From: Nakamurella alba
GTDB lineage: Bacteria; Actinomycetota; Actinomycetes; Mycobacteriales; Nakamurellaceae
Direction of reading: 5' to 3'
DNA length: 64,000 bases
NCBI RefSeq assembly: GCF_009707545.1
Contig: NZ_WLYK01000005.1
Span: 496,001 to 560,000 of the forward strand
Of this stretch, positions 1 through 7,853 are shown one piece after another (position 1 is the first letter of the stretch; every line of letters starts with the position of its first letter). Both the position numbers and the translations under genes were made by a program. The notes under the pieces were generated by a model. That model was not told the origin of the DNA. It saw only the letters and a list, made by a program, of their open reading frames with translations, and did no database searches.

Positions 1-75
1 GGCGGATCCTTCCGTGGTGCAGCCGGCGAGCAGTGCGGTGGCGACGAGCAGCAGCGCGGGTAGGAGCCGTCTCAT
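1..75 (-). CDS. Lipoprotein, N-terminal fragment (cut by window edge)
   Basis: Only the first 25 codons lie in the window. They form a bacterial lipoprotein signal: MRRLLPALLL, then a hydrophobic stretch ending in the lipobox LLAGC, with the future lipid-bearing Cys followed by TTEGSA. The ATG at 75-73 is preceded by AGAGGTG about four bases away, a good ribosome binding site. The mature protein would be anchored outside the cytoplasmic membrane, but nothing in the window shows its function. It is read in the same direction as the acyl-CoA synthetase gene, from which it is separated by about 200 bases and a stem-loop. Confidence 0.75.
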   Translation of the reverse strand, partial: MRRLLPALLLVATALLAGCTTEGSA

Positions 76-224
76 GGCGTCACCTCTGCGGTCGGGTCAG
101 GACTCAGCAGAAGCTAGCCGCGGGTAACGGTCTCCGTGGGAGTTCCAGCACGAGCCACTCCCTCAGCCGTCAACAGCTCCCGGATACTCCGCACGTGGGT
201 GAACCTCGGCGCGAGACCTGTGTA

Positions 225-268
225 GCGTCCGTGGAAGTGGCCTAAGGAGGGACCAGTTCCACGGACGC
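225..268 (-). terminator. Stem-loop downstream of the acyl-CoA synthetase gene
   Basis: A 16-base inverted repeat with one mismatch (225-240 against 253-268, outer arm GCGTCCGTGGAA) encloses a 12-base loop. It starts about 12 bases beyond the stop codon of the leftward acyl-CoA synthetase gene, where a transcription terminator is expected. There is no T-run after the stem, so it may act as a high-G+C terminator or simply protect the 3' end of the mRNA. Confidence 0.6.
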
Positions 269-279
269 AACGCCGAAGG

Positions 280-1935
280 TCAGGAGACGAGTTCGCCGGA
301 GTAGTGGTCCTTGTGGAGGCGGCGGAGCTCGCGCTTGAGGACCTTGCCCTGCCCGTCCACCGGTAGGGAGTCGAGGAACAGCACGGCCTTCGGCACCTTG
401 TAGTTGACGGCGCGCTCCTTGCAGAAGTCGGTGAGCTCGCGGTCGGTCAGCACCGACCCGGGCTTGCGGACCACGAACGCGGTCACGGCTTCGGACCAGT
501 ACTCGTGCGCCAGCCCGACGACGGCGACCTGCGCGACCTCGGGGTGCGCGTAGATCACCTTCTCCACCTCCTGGGAGGAGACGTTGTAGCCGCCGGACTT
601 GATCATGTCCTTGCGGCGGTCGGCGAAGAACAGGTTCCCGTCGGCGTCGCGGCGCATGAGATCGCCGGTGTGCAGCCAACCCTGCTCGAAGGTCTCGCGG
701 GTGCGCTCGGGGTCCTTGTAGTAGCCGAGCATCACCGCGGGCGTCCGGCACCAGGCCTCGCCGACCTCGCCCTCGGCCACCTCGACCCCGTCCGCATCGA
801 CCAGGATCAGCTCGAGCGCGGCGACAGGCTTGCCGATCCAGGCGATGTCGCCACCGGGGATGTCCTCCAGCTCGCGGAACCAGCCGGTGCAGCCCAGCTG
901 CGTCAGCTCGGACTGGCCCCAGTACGTCGCCCACATGAGCGCCGGCGACTTCGAGTTCCAACCGTTGATCATCGCCCGCGGCATGGTCGCGCCGTAGGTG
1001 AGCAGCCGCTGCACCGACGACAGGTCGGCGCCGAGGAACGACGCGTGCTGCACCGCGGCGAGGAAGAACGTCGGCGTCTGCACCATCGCCGTGCAGCGCT
1101 CGCGATCGATGAGATCGATGGCCAGCGCGGCGTTCACGACGCCGGGCAGGATCACCGAGGCGCCGATGCACAGCACGATGGACAGGTTCCCCAGGCCGGC
1201 GATGGTATGCAGCGGGGTGAGGTGCAGCCAGCGGTCATGCGTCCGGACGATGCCGCCGGTCAGTGAGTCGCTGTCGCACTGCGCGCCCATGCCCCAGGCC
1301 GGCGCGGTGGCGATCGCGTAGTTGCGGTGCGGGATCAGCACCGCCTTCGGGAACGCCTCGGTGCCGGAGGTGTAGATCATGAACAGCGGATCCCGCTCCT
1401 GCACCTCCGCCACCGGCTCGTCCGATCGGACCTCGGAAGCGTAGAAGTCAGCAAAGGACTCCCAGCCATCCACAGCAGGACCGGACACCACGAACGACCG
1501 CAGCGACGGCACATCGGCGCGCACCGCGTCGATCCGAGCGACCAGGCCGGCATCGGCGAGCAGCAGCACCGGCTCGGCATGCGTGATCTGGTAGGTGATC
1601 TCGGATTCGGTGAACAGGTAGTTGATGCCGGTGGTCACCGCGCCCAGCCGGGCCGCCGCCAGGTAGAGGCAGACGTAGTCGGCGGAGTTCGGGGACATCA
1701 CCGCGACCACGTCGCCGCGGCCCACGCCACGGTCGCGCAGCGACCAGGCGATCCGGTTGACCCGCGCATCCAGCTCCGCGTAGGTCAGCCGGACCGCGTT
1801 CACCCCGTCCGGGGTGTAGTAGGCCAGCGCAAGGTGGTCGGGCTGGTTGCGGGCGTGCCGGCGGATCTGGTCGCCGACGGTCGAGCGTCCGGTGACGGTG
1901 TCGTAGACGCCGACGTCGAGCTCGTCGAGGTTCAC
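280..1935 (-). CDS. Acyl-CoA synthetase / AMP-dependent ligase (ANL superfamily)
   Basis: This 551-residue enzyme has the complete adenylate-forming signature set: phosphate loop YTSGTEAFPK (188-197), YWGQSEL (about 338-344), HTGDL (422-426), the hinge region DRRKDMIKSGGYN (439-451) and a C-terminal GKVLKREL whose Lys531 is the expected adenylation lysine. By family it activates a carboxylic acid to acyl-AMP and then acyl-CoA in the cytoplasm; the substrate is not readable from sequence. The start is a GTG at 1935-1933 overlapping the nitroreductase stop (GTGA), so the two genes are translationally coupled. Its position opposite a Baeyer-Villiger monooxygenase and an esterase suggests it activates the acid released from their ester product (inference). 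Confidence 0.88.
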   Translation of the reverse strand: MNLDELDVGVYDTVTGRSTVGDQIRRHARNQPDHLALAYYTPDGVNAVRLTYAELDARVNRIAWSLRDRGVGRGDVVAVMSPNSADYVCLYLAAARLGAVTTGINYLFTESEITYQITHAEPVLLLADAGLVARIDAVRADVPSLRSFVVSGPAVDGWESFADFYASEVRSDEPVAEVQERDPLFMIYTSGTEAFPKAVLIPHRNYAIATAPAWGMGAQCDSDSLTGGIVRTHDRWLHLTPLHTIAGLGNLSIVLCIGASVILPGVVNAALAIDLIDRERCTAMVQTPTFFLAAVQHASFLGADLSSVQRLLTYGATMPRAMINGWNSKSPALMWATYWGQSELTQLGCTGWFRELEDIPGGDIAWIGKPVAALELILVDADGVEVAEGEVGEAWCRTPAVMLGYYKDPERTRETFEQGWLHTGDLMRRDADGNLFFADRRKDMIKSGGYNVSSQEVEKVIYAHPEVAQVAVVGLAHEYWSEAVTAFVVRKPGSVLTDRELTDFCKERAVNYKVPKAVLFLDSLPVDGQGKVLKRELRRLHKDHYSGELVS

Positions 1936-2585
1936 GCCTCGGCCTTCTGACCGAACTTCCCGACCGAGTAGTACTCCGAGACCGGCTTGCGGCTCAGCTT
2001 CTTCGGGAAGCCCTTCGACGGCCAGCCGACCGCGATGGTCGCCGCGGTGATGTAGCCGTCGGGGATGTCGAGCAGCTCCTTGACCTCCGCCTCGTAATGG
2101 CAGAGCAGGGTGGTCAGCGCGCCGCCCAGGCCGACGTTCCGCAGGCCGAGCAGGAAGTTCTGGATCGACGGGTACACCGACCCGCCGCCGACGATGGACA
2201 GCCGGCCGGAGTCCAGGTCGGTCGGGTGCAGACCGGCCAGCTCAGCGACAGCAACCACCAGCACCGGGATCTCGTCCAGCTCGTTGGCGAAGTCGTCGGC
2301 CTTCTTCAGGTACTCCGGCACCTCGAACCCGGCCTGCCCGCCGATCGCGATGTCGGCCTTGCGGGCGTTGTCCAGGTACTCGTTCCACGGGACGAGGTAC
2401 CACTCCTTGAGCTTGGCCTTCACCGCCGGGTCGGTGACCACGATGAAGTGCACGGGCTGGCGGTTGCCGCCCTGCGGGCCGAAGCGGGCGGCGTCGAAGG
2501 CCTTCTCCAGCACGGCCAGGTCGACGGGTTCCTTCTTGTAGAAACGGTTCGTCCAGGCGGTCGAGACGACGTCGTAGAACTCCAC
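1932..2585 (-). CDS. Nitroreductase-family flavoprotein
   Basis: The 217-residue protein has the features of the FMN-dependent nitroreductase fold: an N-terminal R-F-Y-K segment, the ARFGPQGGNRQPVHF region (about 33-47) that fits the FMN phosphate site, and a C-terminal AVGWPSKGFPKK segment. The family uses NAD(P)H to reduce nitro groups, quinones, enones or related acceptors; some members act as dehydrogenases or deiodinases, so the reaction here is open. The GTG start has GAGGGAG about eight bases upstream. It is the first gene of the leftward transcript and overlaps the acyl-CoA synthetase by four bases. An operator-like palindrome lies about 60 bases upstream of its start. Confidence 0.8.
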   Translation of the reverse strand: MEFYDVVSTAWTNRFYKKEPVDLAVLEKAFDAARFGPQGGNRQPVHFIVVTDPAVKAKLKEWYLVPWNEYLDNARKADIAIGGQAGFEVPEYLKKADDFANELDEIPVLVVAVAELAGLHPTDLDSGRLSIVGGGSVYPSIQNFLLGLRNVGLGGALTTLLCHYEAEVKELLDIPDGYITAATIAVGWPSKGFPKKLSRKPVSEYYSVGKFGQKAEA

Positions 2586-2642
2586 TGTTCTGCTCCCTCG
2601 ATGGGTCGGACACCCGGCGCCTTCGCCGGCTGTCTGCTACGT

Positions 2643-2662
2643 GATCCAGATCAAATCTGATA
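2643..2662. promoter_or_regulatory. Putative operator 1 of the catabolic cluster
   Basis: GATCCAGATCAAATCTGATA is an imperfect palindrome (half-sites ATC(C)AGAT and ATCTGAT). It recurs almost unchanged at 2807-2827 in the same divergent spacer. Both copies are followed within about 10 bases by TTGAC. Size and symmetry fit a dimeric FadR-type GntR repressor such as the one encoded at 9878-10654. This copy lies nearer the leftward nitroreductase gene. Confidence 0.5.
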
Positions 2663-2806
2663 CTTGACTCGGTCACCCGCCGTGACGGCCGGATCACCGG
2701 GATCCGGACGAAAGGTCAAGCTCGGAGCCATGAACAGTCGTGCTGAGCTGGTCGCACACGCAACGGGAAGAAGTCTAGGGCGTGCGAGCCGGTGAGCACA
2801 ATCACC

Positions 2807-2827
2807 GATCCAGAAATAAATCTGATC
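2807..2827. promoter_or_regulatory. Putative operator 2 of the catabolic cluster
   Basis: This is the second copy of the palindromic element (GATCCAGAAATAAATCTGAT), 164 bases from the first and seven bases ahead of a candidate -35 box for the rightward operon. A repressor bound here would be well placed to block RNA polymerase. Two matching sites flanking a divergent spacer suggest that one regulator controls both arms. Confidence 0.5.
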
Positions 2828-2834
2828 CTAGTTC

Positions 2835-2864
2835 TTGACGAACCGCAGGTCCGGGGTCGATAGT
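2835..2864 (+). promoter_or_regulatory. Candidate promoter of the ABC transporter operon
   Basis: TTGACG (2835-2840) and GATAGT (2859-2864) are separated by 18 bases and match a housekeeping-type promoter moderately well. The site lies about 190 bases upstream of the substrate-binding protein start and next to operator-like palindrome 2. No other clear hexamer pair was seen in the rest of this 470-base spacer (2586-3055). Confidence 0.4.
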
Positions 2865-3055
2865 CGTCATCACCGCCGGAGGACGCCTCACCGTGGAGCG
2901 CCCCGGCAGTACCGCTCCCGGCGGTCACGACCGAGCACGGCTCTCGGTCCGGCCGGCGGGCCATCTCCCCCTGGGCCCGGCTCGCCTCGCCATGCCCGGA
3001 ACCTCACAGCGCACCCGAACCAGCGCACACCACGAAGACCCCCACCACACGAAAG

Positions 3056-4327
3056 ATGGGACAACCCGGAATGCCCGAGACAATGGTGTCCAGCACCCGG
3101 CGACGCCGACCGTCGTTCGGTCGTCGCGCGCAGCTCGCCGCGCTCACCACCAGTGCCCTGCTCGTCCTCGCCGCCTGCGGGTCGGACTCGGGCAGCGGCA
3201 CCTCCAGCACCACAGCGGCCCCGACCACCGCCGCCAGCACCGCCCCCACCAGCGCCGACACCGGCAGCAGCGAGGCACCCACCAGCGGTAGCAGCGAGGC
3301 TCCGACCAGCAGCAACGGGGGCGGCGGCGAACTGGCCCCGTTCGAGGAGGCCCTCGCAGCGGCCACCGCCGCCCCGACCTACGACGGCCCGACCGAGGGC
3401 CCGAAGCCGGAGGCCGGCAAAAAGATCGCGGTCGTCACCTGTGCCGCGGTGAACACCGGCTGCGCCGCCACCGCGGACAGCGTCAAGGAGGCCGGCGACT
3501 CGGTCGGCTGGGAGACCACCATCCTCGACGGCAAGGGCAGCCCGACCGGCGCCAGCCAGGCGATGATCTCCGCGATCAACAGCGGCGCCGAGGGCATCGT
3601 GCTGGTCGCCATCGACTCGTCGACCATCCTGCAGGGCATGAACGCGGCGAAGTCCGCGGGCGTCCCGGTGGTCAGCGCGCTGTCGGACAACCAGATGGGC
3701 GACGGCGCCGGTCAGGTCTACGCCGAGATCAGCGGGCAGAGCGAGCTGGCCGGCAGCGCCATCGCCGACTACTTCATCGTGCAGAGCGGCGGCACCGCCA
3801 AGGTCGCGTCGTTCCACATCGCCTCGCTGGCCTCCACCACCAACCGCTACAACGGCTTCATCGGTGAGATCGGCAAGTGCAGCGGCTGCGAGGTCGTCTC
3901 CGACCAGACCTACGGCCTGGTCAGCCAGGCGGAGTTCACCAACCTGATCAAGGGCACGCTGACCGCGAACCCGTCCATCGAGTACATCTTCCTGGACGTC
4001 TCGCAGTACGCCTCGATCGCCGCCACCGCGCTGCAGCAGATGGGCATGGACAACGTCGGCGTCGCCGGCGTCGACTGCCTGCCCCCGGAGGTGCAGTCCA
4101 TCAAGGACGGCACCGGCAGCGTCGCCTGCTCCAACGCCGCAGTCAGCCTGGCCGGCTGGCCGACCGTCAACGAGCTGACCCGCGCCTTCGCCGGTGAGCC
4201 CGCCATGGAGGAGAAGATCCCGTTCCGGCTGCTGACCAAGGACATCGTGGACGTCGAGACCGCGCCCTACATGGACGGTTTCACCCCGGCGGACGGCTAC
4301 AAGCAGCTGTGGGGCGTCACCTCCTGA
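3056..4327 (+). CDS. ABC transporter substrate-binding lipoprotein (CUT2/ribose-type)
   Basis: The N-terminus carries basic residues, a hydrophobic helix and the lipobox LVLAAC (Cys about residue 41). A roughly 60-residue Ser/Thr/Gly/Ala-rich linker follows, then a type 1 periplasmic-binding fold starting near KKIAVVTC. The family captures small ligands, usually sugars, outside the membrane and delivers them to the cognate permease; the ligand cannot be read from sequence. In-frame ATG codons also occur at 3071 and 3083, and no ribosome site is decisive, so the true start may be a few codons later. It is the first gene of the rightward operon; the ATPase and permease follow directly. Confidence 0.85.
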   Translation: MGQPGMPETMVSSTRRRRPSFGRRAQLAALTTSALLVLAACGSDSGSGTSSTTAAPTTAASTAPTSADTGSSEAPTSGSSEAPTSSNGGGGELAPFEEALAAATAAPTYDGPTEGPKPEAGKKIAVVTCAAVNTGCAATADSVKEAGDSVGWETTILDGKGSPTGASQAMISAINSGAEGIVLVAIDSSTILQGMNAAKSAGVPVVSALSDNQMGDGAGQVYAEISGQSELAGSAIADYFIVQSGGTAKVASFHIASLASTTNRYNGFIGEIGKCSGCEVVSDQTYGLVSQAEFTNLIKGTLTANPSIEYIFLDVSQYASIAATALQQMGMDNVGVAGVDCLPPEVQSIKDGTGSVACSNAAVSLAGWPTVNELTRAFAGEPAMEEKIPFRLLTKDIVDVETAPYMDGFTPADGYKQLWGVTS

Positions 4328-4366
4328 TCGAGGGGACACCACCGGCAGCGAGCTAGGAGACAAACG

Positions 4367-5881
4367 ATGGCGACCGACGAGGGCGTGCTGATCGACGCAC
4401 GCGGACTAAGCAAGGTCTTCGACGGTGTGGAGGTGCTGGGCGACGCCGACCTGCGGGTCGAGGCCGGCCGGATCCACGCCCTCGTCGGTGCCAACGGTTC
4501 CGGCAAGTCCACGCTGATCAAGATCCTGTCCGGCTACCACACCCCGACGAGGGGCACCGTGGACATGCCGGCCGACCCCGGGACCGGGCTGCCCGCACCC
4601 ATGGCCTTCGTGCACCAGGACCTGGGTCTGGTGGAGACCATGAGCGTGCAGGAGAACATCGCGCTGGCCTGTGGTTTCGCCACCGCTGGTGGCCGCATCA
4701 AGTGGCGGACGGTGCAGGCGCAGGCCCGCGACCTGCTCACCGAGTTCGGCGTCGACGTCGACCCGGAGATGCCGATCGGCGAGCTGGGCGGCACCGAGCG
4801 GCGGCTGGTCGCCATCGCCCGGTCCTCCCACTCGCTGGGCGGCCGGCGCGGGGTGCTGGTGCTCGACGAGCCCACCGCCGCGCTGCCGCCGGACGAGGTG
4901 CACCAGGTGTTCGAGCTGATGCGGGTGATCGCCCGCCGCGGCTCCGGGGTGCTGTTCGTCTGTCACAACCTGGTCGAGACCCTGGCGGTGGCTGATGATG
5001 TCACCGTGCTGCGCAACGGCCGGGTGGTCGCGCAGACGCTGGCCAAAGACACCAGTCCGGAGCTGCTCGCCCAGGCGATGTTCGGCGGGGCGGTCGATGC
5101 TGTGGGTAAGACGCGCAAGGCCGGGCACCGCACCGACGAGGTCGGGCTGCGGCTGCAGAGCATCAGCGGCAAGCGGGTCAAGGAGCTGGATCTGGCGGTG
5201 CACGTCGGCGAGGTCGTCGGCGTCACCGGCCTTGTCGGCTGCGGGAAGTCGGAGCTGGGCCGGATCATCGCCGGCGCGCAGAAGTCCACCGCCGGCACCA
5301 TCGCCGTCCGCAGCAGCACCCCGCAGTCCTGGCGGTCCCCGGACCACGCCATGACCCACGGTGTCGCCTACGTGCCGCCGGACCGGCGCCGCTCCGGCGG
5401 CGTGCTGACCATGCAGGCCCGGGAGAACGTCACCCTCTCCACCGTCGACACCTTCTTCACGAAGGGCCGGATCGACAAGAAGGCGGAGACGAAATCCGTT
5501 GCGGCGCAGATGGTCGAGGTCGGCGCCGTGCCCGCCCGCCCGCAGCAGCCGTTTGCGGCGTTCAGCGGCGGCAACCAGCAGAAGCTGGTGTTCGCCCGGG
5601 TGCTGCGGCTGGCGCCGAAGGTGGTCGTGCTCGACGACCCCACCCAGGGGGTGGACGCCGAGACCATCCCCGAGTTGTACCGCTTCATCCGCTCCATGGC
5701 CGCGCAGGGCTGCGCGGTCGTGGTGATCACCGCAGACATCGACGAACTGGTCGAGGTCTGTGATCGGGTGGTCGTCCTGGAGGACGGCCGGCTCGTCGAC
5801 GACATCGAAGGGAACGACGTGACGATCGAACGGATCGGCAGCGCGGTGGCCCGCGGCAGCAGCGCGGCGGTGACGGCATGA
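4367..5881 (+). CDS. ABC transporter ATP-binding protein, tandem NBDs (RbsA/MglA type)
   Basis: This 504-residue protein contains two nucleotide-binding domains. Domain 1 has Walker A GANGSGKST (about 40-48), a degenerate signature ELGGTERR and Walker B VLVLDEPTAAL. Domain 2 has Walker A GLVGCGKSE (about 289), signature FSGGNQQKL and VVVLDDPTQGVD, where Asp replaces the usual catalytic Glu. Such an asymmetric tandem ATPase powers CUT2 importers. The start is supported by AGGAG eight bases upstream. It overlaps the permease gene by four bases (ATGA), indicating translational coupling. The mix of one degenerate signature and one non-standard Walker B leaves a single fully canonical ATP site only by pairing halves of both domains. 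Confidence 0.92.
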   Translation: MATDEGVLIDARGLSKVFDGVEVLGDADLRVEAGRIHALVGANGSGKSTLIKILSGYHTPTRGTVDMPADPGTGLPAPMAFVHQDLGLVETMSVQENIALACGFATAGGRIKWRTVQAQARDLLTEFGVDVDPEMPIGELGGTERRLVAIARSSHSLGGRRGVLVLDEPTAALPPDEVHQVFELMRVIARRGSGVLFVCHNLVETLAVADDVTVLRNGRVVAQTLAKDTSPELLAQAMFGGAVDAVGKTRKAGHRTDEVGLRLQSISGKRVKELDLAVHVGEVVGVTGLVGCGKSELGRIIAGAQKSTAGTIAVRSSTPQSWRSPDHAMTHGVAYVPPDRRRSGGVLTMQARENVTLSTVDTFFTKGRIDKKAETKSVAAQMVEVGAVPARPQQPFAAFSGGNQQKLVFARVLRLAPKVVVLDDPTQGVDAETIPELYRFIRSMAAQGCAVVVITADIDELVEVCDRVVVLEDGRLVDDIEGNDVTIERIGSAVARGSSAAVTA

Positions 5882-6897
5882 CCGCCGGGCCGGAGACCCC
5901 CGCGAAAACAGCCAAGGCCGAGACCCCGGCACCCCGGAAGGTGGTGCGCCGCCGGATCGGCGTGGCCGAGAGCCTGGAGCGGCTCGGCGTCCCGGTGCTG
6001 CTGGTGGTGCTGATCATCGTGTTCGCGATCGCGCTGCCCGCCACCTTCCCGACGATGCGCAACGCCTCCGGCATCCTGTCCACCGAGGCGGTCGGCCTGA
6101 TGCTGGCCTTCGGCGCGCTGGTGCCGCTGGTGTGCGGGGAGTTCGACCTGTCGATCGGGTTCGTGCTGTCGTTCAGCTCGATGCTGGTCGCGGTGCTGAC
6201 GATCAACCAGGGCTGGAACGTCTGGGTCGCCTCGCTGGTGACGATCGTGGTGGCGGCGCTGCTCGGCGCGTTCAACGCGTTGCTGGTGCAGTTCTTCCGG
6301 ATCTCCTCGTTCATCGCGACGCTGGCCTCCGGCACCGTGCTGAGCGGGATCACGTTGCTCATCTCGGATTCCACCATCGTCACCGGCTCGCTGCCGGACT
6401 CCTACACCGGCATCGGCTCCGGCGGCCCGGGCGGGATCGCACCCGCGGTGTTCATGGCGCTGGCCGTGGGCCTGATCCTCTACTACGTGCTCGAGCACAC
6501 CCCGACCGGCCGCCGGATGGAGGCGATCGGCCAGGGCCGGGACGCCGCACGGCTGGCCGGCGTGAAGGTGAACCGTTTGGTGGTCACCAGTCTCATCGTG
6601 TCCGGCGGTGTCGCCGGGCTGTGCGGGGTGGTCAACACCGCGACGCAGGGCTCCGCCGATCCCAGCGTCGGGCCCGGGTTCCTGCTGCCGGCTCTGGCCG
6701 CCGCGTTCCTCGGTGCCACCACCATCCGGCCGGGCCGTTTCAACATCATCGGCACCCTGCTGTCGGTGTTGCTGCTGGCGGTCGGCGTCAACGGCCTGTC
6801 GCAGCTGGGCACCCCGCAGTGGGTCGGCCCGGTGTTCAACGGCGGCGTGCTGCTGCTCGCGGTCGGCGCCGCCCAACTCCGCCGCCGGTCGCTGTGA
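5878..6897 (+). CDS. ABC transporter permease (RbsC-type)
   Basis: This 339-residue, strongly hydrophobic protein has about nine or ten predicted membrane helices after a short charged N-terminal tail. The region LVCGEFDLSIGF is the hallmark loop of ribose/xylose-type permeases, and EAIGQGRDAARLAGVKVN is the EAA-like coupling loop that contacts the ATPase. It would form the homodimeric channel for the ligand caught by the upstream binding protein. It overlaps the ATPase start-to-stop (ATGA) and overlaps the following esterase (GTGA), so the operon is tightly packed. Confidence 0.9.
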   Translation: MTAGPETPAKTAKAETPAPRKVVRRRIGVAESLERLGVPVLLVVLIIVFAIALPATFPTMRNASGILSTEAVGLMLAFGALVPLVCGEFDLSIGFVLSFSSMLVAVLTINQGWNVWVASLVTIVVAALLGAFNALLVQFFRISSFIATLASGTVLSGITLLISDSTIVTGSLPDSYTGIGSGGPGGIAPAVFMALAVGLILYYVLEHTPTGRRMEAIGQGRDAARLAGVKVNRLVVTSLIVSGGVAGLCGVVNTATQGSADPSVGPGFLLPALAAAFLGATTIRPGRFNIIGTLLSVLLLAVGVNGLSQLGTPQWVGPVFNGGVLLLAVGAAQLRRRSL

Positions 6898-7853
6898 CCG
6901 GGTCCACCCCAGCCGGACCGGCAACCGCGGCCCGGCCGGGAGAGGCTGTCCCGCAGCCGCTCTGGGACTTCCAGTCAACGCTCACAGCGCCGGACGGGAT
7001 GACCGCGGCGCAGCTGCTCGGCGGGTACGACGACTACATCAACGGTGATGCACCGGCGGTGGCGCACGTCGATCTGCAGGTCCCGATCCGCGAGGTCAAC
7101 GGCTGGCGGGTCACCGCCGACATCCACCGGCCGGTCGGCGACGGTCCGTTCCCGGTGCTGGTCTACCTGCACGGCGGCGCCTGGATCATGGGCGCCCCGG
7201 CCACCCACCGCCGGCTGGCCGCCGAGCTGGCCCAGAACGGGCTGCTGGTCGTCGTTGTCGACTACCGGCGGGCACCGAAGCACCGCTTCCCGGGCGGCGT
7301 CGAGGACACCATCGATGCGGTGGGTTGGGTGCGCGAGCACATCGCCGACTTCGGCGGCGACCCGGCGACGGTGCTGATCGGCGGCGACTCGGCCGGGGCG
7401 AACCTGGCGGCCGCGGCCATCGCCTCCGGGGTGAAAGTCCAAGCGGCGCTGCTGTTCTACGGCATCTACGACGTGCACCGCGCACTGCCGACCATCGCCG
7501 CGCTGGTCGGCGAAGGCGAGAACCAGCTGTACCTGACATCCGAGGACTACCGGTCGATCACCGACGATCCCCGGCTGCATCCCGAGCGCTACCCCGACAC
7601 CTTCCCGCCCACCCTGGTGCTCACCGGCGACGGTGACCCGGCCGCGGACGAGAGCTACTCACTGGCAGCGCGTCTCGGCCATGCCGGTATCGACCATCAG
7701 CTGGTGGTGCTGGCCGACTCGCCGCACGGGATCCTGCAGCTGCCCGGCGCCCCCGGCCACGGCCAGGGCCTGGCAGCGATCCACGACTTCCTGCAGCGCC
7801 GCGGACTGACCCGCGCTGCCCCCACCGAAGACACGACTGGAGGTTCGCCGTGA
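6894..7853 (+). CDS. Alpha/beta hydrolase, HSL family (type IV esterase/lipase)
   Basis: Of the long open frame here, the real gene begins at GTG 6894, overlapping the permease stop (GTGA), giving 319 residues. It has the HSL-family oxyanion motif HGGAW (about 92-96), the nucleophile elbow GGDSAGAN (about 162-169), an acid region TGDGDPA (about 245-251) and the catalytic His in DSPHG (about 277). The family hydrolyses short to medium carboxylic esters or lactones. It lies directly before a Baeyer-Villiger monooxygenase, whose products are esters or lactones, so the pair likely works in sequence. The start codon of the monooxygenase overlaps its stop. Confidence 0.88.
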   Translation: MTGSTPAGPATAARPGEAVPQPLWDFQSTLTAPDGMTAAQLLGGYDDYINGDAPAVAHVDLQVPIREVNGWRVTADIHRPVGDGPFPVLVYLHGGAWIMGAPATHRRLAAELAQNGLLVVVVDYRRAPKHRFPGGVEDTIDAVGWVREHIADFGGDPATVLIGGDSAGANLAAAAIASGVKVQAALLFYGIYDVHRALPTIAALVGEGENQLYLTSEDYRSITDDPRLHPERYPDTFPPTLVLTGDGDPAADESYSLAARLGHAGIDHQLVVLADSPHGILQLPGAPGHGQGLAAIHDFLQRRGLTRAAPTEDTTGGSP

